DNA of 6,915 bases, taken from the NCBI GenBank assembly GCA_905210435.1, contig CAJLWO010000079.1:1-6915 (forward strand), read 5' to 3'. Below are positions 1 through 5,335 of this stretch, piece after piece (position 1 is the first letter of the stretch; each line of letters opens with the position of its first letter). The notes below the pieces were generated by a model. It had not been told where the DNA came from, did no database searches, and worked only from the letters and a program-made list of their open reading frames with translations. Origin of the DNA: an uncultured Bacteroidales bacterium (GTDB taxonomy: Bacteria > Bacteroidota > Bacteroidia > Bacteroidales > Muribaculaceae). The position numbers and the translations under genes are program-made.

Positions 1-69
1 GCAGATTCTTTTCGCTTCTGTATCATATTAGGCGCGTAGTTGCGGATTTGAGGATTAATATGTTTAACA

Positions 70-101
70 TTTGGATAATTGCTGTTTATTGCCTACTTTC
101 G
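70..101 (+). promoter_or_regulatory. Candidate Bacteroidetes promoter for the GH31 gene
   Basis: TTTG at 70-73 is followed, after 20 bases, by TACTTTCG at 94-101. The Bacteroidetes primary sigma factor recognises roughly TTTG, 19-21 bases, then TAnnTTTG, so spacing and the -33 box fit exactly and the -7 box has one mismatch (TTCG for TTTG). Transcription would begin near 106-110 and give an untranslated leader of about 55-60 bases before the ATG at 166. No start site has been measured, and AT-rich sequence produces such matches by chance. Confidence 0.5.
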
Positions 102-136
102 CGATATTGTTTTATTTAAAAATTCATTATAATGCC

Positions 137-153
137 GCGCCCGGTAAGGGCGC
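137..153 (+). promoter_or_regulatory. GC-rich hairpin in the GH31 leader
   Basis: GCGCCC (137-142) and GGGCGC (148-153) are exact reverse complements around the loop GGTAA. The stem ends 12 bases before the ATG at 166, so if the promoter at 70-101 is right it lies in the untranslated leader. No T-run follows on either strand, so a terminator for a gene upstream of the window is unlikely. It could influence ribosome access or mRNA stability, or be incidental; it is only 6 bp. Confidence 0.35.
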
Positions 154-165
154 AAACTTAAATCT

Positions 166-2562
166 ATGTGTCGTCTTACATTTCTTAGCTTAACCCTGGC
201 TGCCGCCTCTGTGGCGTCGGCCTATGCCGACAACAGTCGGGTGAGCGTAGATACCCGCGGAGACTCTCCGCGTCGCGTCACCGTGACTGCCGTGACTGAA
301 AATATAATACGAGTGACAAATACCCCTGTCGGAGTGGAAACGCCACGCTCCCGGACTCTTCTTCCGCTGACGGAGAAGGTGTCGGCGCATATTTTCAATG
401 CTCCGGGAGCCGAAGTGCTTACGACCGACGGCGGCATCGTCGTATCGGTCGACAAGGTTGACGGTGCCGTCACCATCGCAGCCCCCAACGGTGTCGTAAT
501 CGCCGACCCGGGCGTGCGTCAGGCCGTCGGCGGAAAGGAGAAAATGACGCTCACCACTCCGGGCAATGAGTCGTTTTACGGCGCCGGCGAACGCGGGTAC
601 TCACTCAATCTCGCCGCCGATACGCTCGTGATGTTCAACCGCCAGAACTACGGCTATACCGCCGGCGAGGAGCGCATCAAGCAGATGAACATCACCATGC
701 CGCTGCTTATCTCCTCCAAAGGTTATGCAATCGTGTTCGACGACTATGCCGCCGCAACCCTCACGACCTCAAATCCGCTGACCTATACTACCGAGGCCGG
801 CAAGCCGGTAGACTACTACTTCATCAGCGGCATCACGGGCGACAACCGTCAGGCCCGTCTCGACAATCTCCTTTCCCGACTGACCCGTCTCACCGGACGT
901 CAGGAGCTTCCTCCGCTATGGTCGCTCGGATACATCACTTCGAAATACGGCTACCGCACCGAGGCCGAGACCCGCGGCGTAATCGACTCGCTGCAGCGTG
1001 CCGGCTATCCCGTCGACGGCATTGTGCTCGACCTCTACTGGTATGGCAAAGAGCAGGATATGGGCCGTCTGGAATGGGATAAGGACCAGTGGCCCAATCC
1101 CGTGAAAATGCTTTCCGACCTCAAGAAGAAAGGGGTCAACCTCGTGGCCATATCGCAGCCCTACGTGCTCCGCAACGGACGCGCCATCGACAATTACAAC
1201 GAGCTTGCGCCCAAGGGAATGTTCGTCCGCGACTCCCTCGGCAACCCGGGCGAGGTCACGATATGGGTAGGCCACGGCGGCATGTTCGACGTAAGCAATC
1301 CCGACACACGCCAATGGCTCTCTGACCGTTACCGTCAGCTCACCGACATGGGCGTGACAGGATGGTGGGGCGACCTCGGCGAACCGGAGGTACACCCCGA
1401 CTCGCTCTACCACTACAACGGCCTCAAGGCTCGTCAGTATCACAACCTCTACGGCAACGACTGGTCGAAGATAATCTACGACATGTTCAAGGAGCAATAT
1501 CCCGACCGCCGTCTGATGACAATGATGCGCGGCGGCACTACCGGACTCCAGCGCTACAACGTTTTCCCCTGGTCGACCGACGTGTCCCGCTCATGGGGCG
1601 GACTTCAGCCTCAGATTACCATCATGCTCAACTCCGGACTTTCCGGAATGGGCTACATGAGCCATGACGTAGGCGGTTTTGCAATCAACCCCGAAAATCC
1701 CGTCGACCCCGAACTCTATGTGCGCTGGCTCCAGCTCGGCACATTCTCTCCCATACTCCGCACCCACTCGCAGCAGGTATCGGAACCGTACAAATATCCC
1801 GAGCAGCAGCACATCATTCTGCCGCTCGTCAAGGAGCGCTACGCATGGCTCCCCTACAACTATACGCTTGCCTTTGAGAATGCTTCGGCAGGTCAGCCGC
1901 TGGTGCGCCCGCTCAACTACTACAATTCGGCCGACACATCGCTCGACTCCATCTCCGACGAATATCTGTGGGGACGCGACGTGCTCATCGCACCTGTACT
2001 CACCCAAGGCGCTACGGAGCGGAAGGTGACATTCCCTGCCGGCACGTGGCTCGACATGGCCAACCCCTCGAATATCTATCACGGAGGAGAGACAATCACC
2101 TATCCCGCGCCTCTCGAAGTGCTCCCGATGTTCGTGCGTGCCGGAGCGTTCATACCCCGCGCCGACTACCGCATGAAAAATGTAGGCGACTACCGCACCG
2201 ACAGCTATACCGTGCGCTTCTATCCCGTCGAGGGCAAGTCGGACGGCTATATATTCGAGGACGACCTGTCCACGCCCACAACCGTGGCCGAAGGCCGCTA
2301 TTCGCTCCTGCGGTTTGACTCCGACACCGACGCTTCAGCCATCACCATCGGCATGCGCGCCGAGCACGGTGCCACCGGCTATGTGAATCCTGCGCCCGAC
2401 AAAAACATCGTGTTCGAGGTGTATGGCATAGCCACACGTCCTGCGGCAGTGACCTTCAACGGCAAGAAAGCATCGTTCAACTACGACGAAGCCGGCCGCC
2501 GCCTCACGGTAAAGGTGAAATGGAACATATCCTCTGCCGCCGAACTCGTAATCAAGAAATAA
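166..2562 (+). CDS. Secreted glycoside hydrolase family 31 enzyme (alpha-glucosidase or 4-alpha-glucosyltransferase type)
   Basis: This 798-residue retaining GH31 enzyme should act on alpha-glucosides, probably malto-oligosaccharides, in the periplasm or outside the cell. Residues 1 to about 21 form a signal peptide with possible AxA cleavage sites at ASA (17-19) and AYA (19-21). Cys2 is not in a lipobox, so it is probably not a lipoprotein. The beta-rich N-terminal domain runs to about 245 and includes FYGAGERG. The (beta/alpha)8 barrel follows, with VLDLYWYG (D289 in the -1 subsite region), the nucleophile in WWGDLGEPE (D403), R455 in MMRGG and the acid/base in WSTDVSRSW (D472). Next come the proximal beta domain (YLWGRDVLIAPVL through LPMFVRAGAFIP) and a DUF5110-like C-terminal domain. 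Classical alpha-glucosidases have a W.DMNE nucleophile motif. GDLGEPE instead recalls, from memory, Cellvibrio japonicus Agd31B, a 4-alpha-glucosyltransferase, with similar nucleophile to acid/base spacing. I see no PA14 insert. The family is certain; hydrolysis versus transfer is inferred. No SusC/SusD or transporter gene is adjacent. Confidence 0.95.
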   Translation: MCRLTFLSLTLAAASVASAYADNSRVSVDTRGDSPRRVTVTAVTENIIRVTNTPVGVETPRSRTLLPLTEKVSAHIFNAPGAEVLTTDGGIVVSVDKVDGAVTIAAPNGVVIADPGVRQAVGGKEKMTLTTPGNESFYGAGERGYSLNLAADTLVMFNRQNYGYTAGEERIKQMNITMPLLISSKGYAIVFDDYAAATLTTSNPLTYTTEAGKPVDYYFISGITGDNRQARLDNLLSRLTRLTGRQELPPLWSLGYITSKYGYRTEAETRGVIDSLQRAGYPVDGIVLDLYWYGKEQDMGRLEWDKDQWPNPVKMLSDLKKKGVNLVAISQPYVLRNGRAIDNYNELAPKGMFVRDSLGNPGEVTIWVGHGGMFDVSNPDTRQWLSDRYRQLTDMGVTGWWGDLGEPEVHPDSLYHYNGLKARQYHNLYGNDWSKIIYDMFKEQYPDRRLMTMMRGGTTGLQRYNVFPWSTDVSRSWGGLQPQITIMLNSGLSGMGYMSHDVGGFAINPENPVDPELYVRWLQLGTFSPILRTHSQQVSEPYKYPEQQHIILPLVKERYAWLPYNYTLAFENASAGQPLVRPLNYYNSADTSLDSISDEYLWGRDVLIAPVLTQGATERKVTFPAGTWLDMANPSNIYHGGETITYPAPLEVLPMFVRAGAFIPRADYRMKNVGDYRTDSYTVRFYPVEGKSDGYIFEDDLSTPTTVAEGRYSLLRFDSDTDASAITIGMRAEHGATGYVNPAPDKNIVFEVYGIATRPAAVTFNGKKASFNYDEAGRRLTVKVKWNISSAAELVIKK

Positions 2563-2565
2563 CGT

Positions 2566-2585
2566 GACGCCGCATGTGCGGCGTC
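2566..2585 (+). terminator. Hairpin after the GH31 gene, probable terminator
   Basis: GACGCCGCA (2566-2574) and TGCGGCGTC (2577-2585) are perfect reverse complements separated by TG. In RNA this would realistically be an 8-bp GC-rich stem with the tetraloop AUGU. It begins 3 bases after the stop codon at 2560-2562. The following CATAACCTTTC is only weakly T-rich, so it may instead be a 3'-end stabiliser, but position and stability favour a transcript end. Confidence 0.6.
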
Positions 2586-2596
2586 CATAACCTTTC

Positions 2597-2625
2597 AATA
2601 TAACAGCAAATTAATATAACGGCAA
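2597..2625 (+). repeat. Two 13-bp near-identical direct repeats before the YbhN-like gene
   Basis: AATATAACAGCAA (2597-2609) and AATATAACGGCAA (2613-2625) differ at one position and start 16 bases apart. They fill most of the spacer between the hairpin at 2566-2585 and the ATG at 2634. No convincing TTTG / TAnnTTTG promoter is visible here. The repeats could be tandem regulator half-sites or simply a short duplication in AT-rich DNA. Confidence 0.4.
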
Positions 2626-2633
2626 TCTGTCAG

Positions 2634-3677
2634 ATGGCATCAAAGTCAAACATCAAGAGCTTGTTTAGCAAATTTTTGAAATACGGACTTCCTACTCTTC
2701 TGAGCGTAGGATTGTGCTATGTGCTTTTCCGCGACATTGATATGGAAGAGATGTATGACTTTATAGTCAGTGAGTGTGATTTCTCGTTGATACTGGTGTC
2801 TATGGCGCTTGGAGCCATGACATTCTGGTTCAGGGGCATGCGCTGGCGCATACAGCTCAAGGCCCTCGGCATCACACCACCCGCATCGGTGATGTATTAC
2901 AGCATAGTCGGAACGTATGCTGTCAATCTCGTGCTTCCGCGCCTTGGCGAGCTGTGGCGCTGCGAATACATAGCGCGTCGCCAGAAAGCCCCGTTTGCCT
3001 CGGTGCTCGGCTCTATGGTGTCGGAGCGTCTTGCCGACACGGTGACAGTATTTCTGATGCTTTTCGCAACAATCGTACTGGCCGGCAGCGCCATCGACTC
3101 ATTTATCGAGGAGTATCCCGACATGTTCGACAACATGTCGCGCATAGCTTCGTCGCCGCTGACATATATCGCCGTTGTAGTGGCCGTAGGTGCCGTATGG
3201 CTGTTTTTCAGGCTCAACCGCCGTCGCCCGTGGGCTGTCAGGCTCAGAAATCAGTTGCAGGCACTCCTTGGCGGATTCACGTCGATATTCCGCATACGGC
3301 GGGCATGGTTGTGGCTTCTCCTGACAATTTTGCTGTGGGGCACCTATCTCACGCAGATGATACTTTGTTTCCAGGCATTCGCACCGACAAGGGAATACAT
3401 GGCGCTTCACGGGCCGCTGATAGCGCTTGTATCGTTTGTGCTCGCTTCGTTGTCTATGGCAATTCCATCCAATGGCGGCATAGGCCCGTATCAGATGGCA
3501 GTCGGGTTCGGCATACAGTGCTTCATGGCCGACAGTCTGTCGGGTGCGCAGTCATATTCGTTTGCCACACTCGTGCTCGGAGCGCAGACGCTTGTCACCA
3601 TCGTCTGCGGTCTGATTTCGTTTGCCGGCATAGCAATCGACAACAGGCGCCAGTCGCGTTTGCGCACAGGCGTGTAG
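2634..3677 (+). CDS. Polytopic membrane protein, LPG-synthase TM / YbhN flippase-like family
   Basis: This 347-residue integral inner-membrane protein matches the flippase-like domain family that includes YbhN and the transmembrane half of MprF. About eight hydrophobic segments are visible, near residues 16-33, 50-67, 88-103, 136-152, 176-192, 224-247, 261-280 and 311-335. Two family signatures stand out: NLVLPRLGELWR at 98-109, and PSNGGIGPYQ at 278-287 between membrane segments. The soluble lysyltransferase domain of full MprF is absent, so it is not predicted to aminoacylate lipid. Members have been linked to lipid or polyprenyl-linked substrate movement, but the substrate here is unknown. 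The ATG at 2634 is the natural start: it is followed by a short basic head and then the first membrane segment. The protein ends with a basic tail. It lies 71 bases after the GH31 stop with a hairpin between, so it is probably transcribed separately. Family call is strong; function is open. Confidence 0.88.
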   Translation: MASKSNIKSLFSKFLKYGLPTLLSVGLCYVLFRDIDMEEMYDFIVSECDFSLILVSMALGAMTFWFRGMRWRIQLKALGITPPASVMYYSIVGTYAVNLVLPRLGELWRCEYIARRQKAPFASVLGSMVSERLADTVTVFLMLFATIVLAGSAIDSFIEEYPDMFDNMSRIASSPLTYIAVVVAVGAVWLFFRLNRRRPWAVRLRNQLQALLGGFTSIFRIRRAWLWLLLTILLWGTYLTQMILCFQAFAPTREYMALHGPLIALVSFVLASLSMAIPSNGGIGPYQMAVGFGIQCFMADSLSGAQSYSFATLVLGAQTLVTIVCGLISFAGIAIDNRRQSRLRTGV

Positions 3678-3707
3678 CTTAAAGTTAAAAATACTGAAAT
3701 AATTATG

Positions 3708-3754
3708 AACAATTGGTATTATTGGCTAAATTCGTGCCGGTAATACCAATTGTT
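3708..3754. promoter_or_regulatory. Perfect 14-bp inverted repeat before the AraC-type gene: operator or hairpin
   Basis: AACAATTGGTATTA (3708-3721) and TAATACCAATTGTT (3741-3754) are exact reverse complements around a 19-bp spacer. The spacer holds TAAATTCG (3727-3734), a one-mismatch fit to the -7 consensus TAnnTTTG, but no TTTG lies at the right distance upstream. The repeat ends 7 bases before the preferred ATG at 3762. It could be an operator for autoregulation, an mRNA hairpin near the ribosome site, or a weak terminator for the gene ending at 3677; the AT-rich arms make the last less likely. Four ATTGG/CCAAT pentamers lie in and near it (3712-3716, 3721-3725, 3746-3750, 3757-3761). Confidence 0.6.
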
Positions 3755-3761
3755 TTCCAAT

Positions 3762-4676
3762 ATGACACAAGTAATAAATTTTGCCAAACTGTCGGAATTT
3801 GCCCGAAAAGATGATCGGGAAAGTTGTGTTAACGGTGACTATTTCCTACGACATATAGTTTCAGAAAAAGCTGAGAACATATTACCTGCCGCAATCAAGA
3901 TTGACGGCATGTTTATATTCATGTGCACGGGAAGTGAGATTGACATCAACATAAATTTCCGCACGGTGAAATTACGCGCCGGAAGCGTGATGGTACTGTC
4001 GCCCAATGATCTGATAGAGATAGTGGCCGACTCCTCCTCAAAAGCCGAGGGATACGCCCTGTACCTCCCGATTGAATTTCTGAAACTGTTGAGCTTCGAC
4101 AGCAATACGCTTAATTTCAGGAATATTAATCTTGACACGTCGCCTGTCATACAGCTTGACGACGATTGTCGGCGACTTTTTGAGGGGTATTTCAATTTGC
4201 TTGAACTTAATGTGACAATCAACCGCGAGCCTTCAGTATACACCCGCAACATATCGCGTTCGGTAGTCGGCGCAATGATATACCAGATAATGGCATTCGC
4301 AAAGGTACAGCGGGAAACAGCTGGGGAGAATGCCGCAAAATCGTCTGACAACGCCGGGCGCCGTCAATATTATGTGCGTGATTTCATGTCGCTTCTCCAG
4401 CAGGACTTCAGACAGCACCGTTCGGTAGGATATTACGCCGACAAGCTGTTTATATCAGCGAAATACCTTTCGCTGATAATAAAAGAAGCCACCGGACGTA
4501 CCGCTACGGAGTGGATTGACCATTTTGTCATACTCGAAGCCAAAAACCTGCTCCGCTACTCCGGCCGCAACATACAGCAGATAGCCTATGATCTCAATTT
4601 CCACAACCAGTCGGCATTCGGAAAATACTTCAAGCACCTGACAGGTCTCTCCCCCTCCGAATTCCGTAAGACATGA
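3762..4676 (+). CDS. AraC-family transcriptional regulator
   Basis: This is a cytoplasmic DNA-binding protein of 304 residues from the ATG at 3762. An in-frame TTG at 3750 would add four residues, but it lies inside the inverted repeat, so ATG is preferred. The C-terminal 85 residues or so are a clear AraC/XylS double helix-turn-helix. The first helix-turn-helix is near 221-253 (YYADKLFISAKYLSLIIKE). The second is near 270-300 and contains the family signature IAYDLNFHNQSAFGKYFK, followed by LTGLSPSEFR at the extreme C-terminus. The N-terminal half looks like a small beta-rich cupin-type sensing domain, for example LRAGSVMVLSPND; its ligand cannot be told. There is no signal peptide or membrane segment, so it is not a hybrid two-component regulator. 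The first part of the gene is clearly more AT-rich (hand counts about 37-45% G+C per 60 bases) than the flanking genes (about 57-63%), which may mean transfer or weaker expression. Targets are unknown; the repeat at its own 5' end suggests autoregulation. Confidence 0.92.
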   Translation: MTQVINFAKLSEFARKDDRESCVNGDYFLRHIVSEKAENILPAAIKIDGMFIFMCTGSEIDININFRTVKLRAGSVMVLSPNDLIEIVADSSSKAEGYALYLPIEFLKLLSFDSNTLNFRNINLDTSPVIQLDDDCRRLFEGYFNLLELNVTINREPSVYTRNISRSVVGAMIYQIMAFAKVQRETAGENAAKSSDNAGRRQYYVRDFMSLLQQDFRQHRSVGYYADKLFISAKYLSLIIKEATGRTATEWIDHFVILEAKNLLRYSGRNIQQIAYDLNFHNQSAFGKYFKHLTGLSPSEFRKT

Positions 4677-4793
4677 CGGGTCAGGCCGCCTTATGTCAAT
4701 GTCAGACGGAATAATAATGCGCTTGTGGATAGTATGTTATCATATAATTGCGCGGACGCGATAAATCGTATTTCTGCAATTTGGTTTTATAAT

Positions 4794-4806
4794 TTCCATA
4801 TTGGAA
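4794..4806. promoter_or_regulatory. Small dyad upstream of the DUF3467 promoter
   Basis: TTCCA (4794-4798) and TGGAA (4802-4806) form a perfect dyad around TAT. It sits 22 bases before the TATATTTG box at 4829, covering the area just upstream of where the -33 element should be. Its position suits a regulator site. A 5-bp dyad is short enough to occur by chance. Confidence 0.25.
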
Positions 4807-4828
4807 GGGATATGTCCGCAAAAAGTTG

Positions 4829-4836
4829 TATATTTG
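4829..4836 (+). promoter_or_regulatory. Candidate -7 box of the DUF3467 gene
   Basis: TATATTTG matches the Bacteroidetes -7 consensus TAnnTTTG exactly. Transcription would start near 4843, about 68 bases before the ATG at 4911. No TTTG lies 19-21 bases upstream; the nearest partial match, TTGG at 4801-4804, is about 24 bases away. The rest of the 4677-4910 spacer is AT-rich with no gene, and I found no clear terminator for the araC-type gene in it. Confidence 0.5.
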
Positions 4837-4843
4837 TGAATCA

Positions 4844-4889
4844 AATCCTTCTGCTGGGAAGGATTATTTTTAAATTAAATAATTTTTTT
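4844..4889 (+). promoter_or_regulatory. Stem-loop and T-runs in the DUF3467 leader, attenuator-like
   Basis: AATCCTTC (4844-4851) and GAAGGATT (4858-4865) are exact reverse complements around the loop TGCTGG. The stem is followed by five T at 4867-4871 and seven T at 4883-4889, with AT-only sequence between. With the -7 box at 4829-4836, the hairpin would begin almost at the transcript 5' end. It could be a stabilising 5' stem, an attenuator, or the terminator of a short transcript. The AT-rich, unstructured stretch after it is typical of well-translated Bacteroidetes genes lacking a Shine-Dalgarno sequence. Confidence 0.5.
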
Positions 4890-4910
4890 AACCTGTAAAT
4901 TCATACTGAA

Positions 4911-5231
4911 ATGGCAAACGACAACAACAAAAAAGAGATAAAAATCGAGCTTACACCCGAAGTGGCCGCCGGCCATTATTCCAACCTCGCAGTGATTTCT
5001 CACTCGGCAGGTGAATTTTACCTCGACTTTATCGCTGTGACTCCCAACGCTCCCCAGGCACGCGTGCAGAGCCGCATCATCATGACTCCCGAAAACATGA
5101 AGAATCTGCTCTTCGCCATCCGCGACAACGTGCAGAAATATGAAAAGACTTTCGGCGAAATCACCCAGAAACACCCCGTCAACAACGGCAACGCCAACGA
5201 CGGCGGTATCCCCAACCCCTTCATGGCATAA
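4911..5231 (+). CDS. DUF3467 family small protein
   Basis: This 106-residue soluble protein has no signal peptide or membrane segment. It matches my knowledge of DUF3467 along most of its length: a charged N-terminus (NDNNKKEIKIEL), then YSNLAVISHSAGEFYLDF at 23-40, VQSRIIMTPENMKNLLFAI at 52-70, and a helical NVQKYEKTFGEI at 73-84. The last 20 or so residues (NNGNANDGGIPNPFMA) are Asn/Gly-rich and probably disordered. The molecular function of the family is unknown to me and none should be assumed. The ATG at 4911 is preceded by AAATTCATACTGAA, A-rich with no Shine-Dalgarno. A promoter candidate and stem-loop lie upstream and a strong hairpin follows 37 bases after the stop, so it is probably its own transcription unit. 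Its high G+C resembles cysS rather than the araC-type gene. Confidence 0.88.
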   Translation: MANDNNKKEIKIELTPEVAAGHYSNLAVISHSAGEFYLDFIAVTPNAPQARVQSRIIMTPENMKNLLFAIRDNVQKYEKTFGEITQKHPVNNGNANDGGIPNPFMA

Positions 5232-5268
5232 TCCCTCAGGATAACGCATAAATAAACGTGCCGGAATT

Positions 5269-5295
5269 GTAGGGTCGCCATAAATGCGGCCCTAC
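5269..5295 (+). terminator. Strong stem-loop between the DUF3467 gene and cysS
   Basis: GTAGGGTCGC (5269-5278) pairs with GCGGCCCTAC (5286-5295) over 10 bp, with one G-U pair (T5275 with G5289) and a 7-base loop CATAAAT. TCGATAAATTTT follows, with four T at 5304-5307, about 8 bases past the stem, so it fits a Rho-independent terminator only loosely. The GTAGGG...CCCTAC edges recall the element at 6843, so it may also be a copy of a dispersed palindromic repeat. It lies 40 bases before the cysS start, so cysS probably has its own promoter; TAAATTTTG at 5300-5308 is a one-insertion match to the -7 box. Confidence 0.65.
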
Positions 5296-5335
5296 TCGAT
5301 AAATTTTGACACTCAACTGTCGTAATACGAAAAAA

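Noticed and set aside
166..231. Lipoprotein signal in the GH31 enzyme because of Cys2
   Set aside because: A lipobox cysteine must follow the hydrophobic segment. Cys2 precedes it, and AxA sites indicate ordinary signal peptidase cleavage.
916..1497. A 193-codon open frame on the - strand inside the GH31 gene, with other overlapping frames
   Set aside because: These frames lie within a full-length, motif-complete GH31 gene and give low-complexity or unfamiliar translations. They are shadows of the real codon usage.
2954..3682. A 242-codon + strand frame overlapping the YbhN-like gene
   Set aside because: The 2634-3677 frame encodes a membrane protein with family signatures. The alternative frame is rich in Arg, His and Cys without a pattern.
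3750..3761. TTG start for the AraC-type gene
   Set aside because: It adds only four residues, sits within the inverted repeat, and a proper ATG follows at 3762.
166..4676. GH31 enzyme, membrane protein and AraC regulator as one carbohydrate-utilisation operon
   Set aside because: There are no SusC/SusD, transporter or further glycosidase genes. Hairpins or inverted repeats separate the genes, and YbhN-like proteins are not known to take up sugar.
4751..4768. Small overlapping dyads CGCGGACGCG and CGATAAATCG in the spacer after the AraC-type gene
   Set aside because: The arms are only 4 bp, there is no T-run, and no relation to a promoter or gene end; chance is sufficient.
5306..5335. TTG start for cysS
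   Set aside because: The ten extra residues do not resemble CysS N-termini, and the ATG at 5336 gives the usual start of the family.
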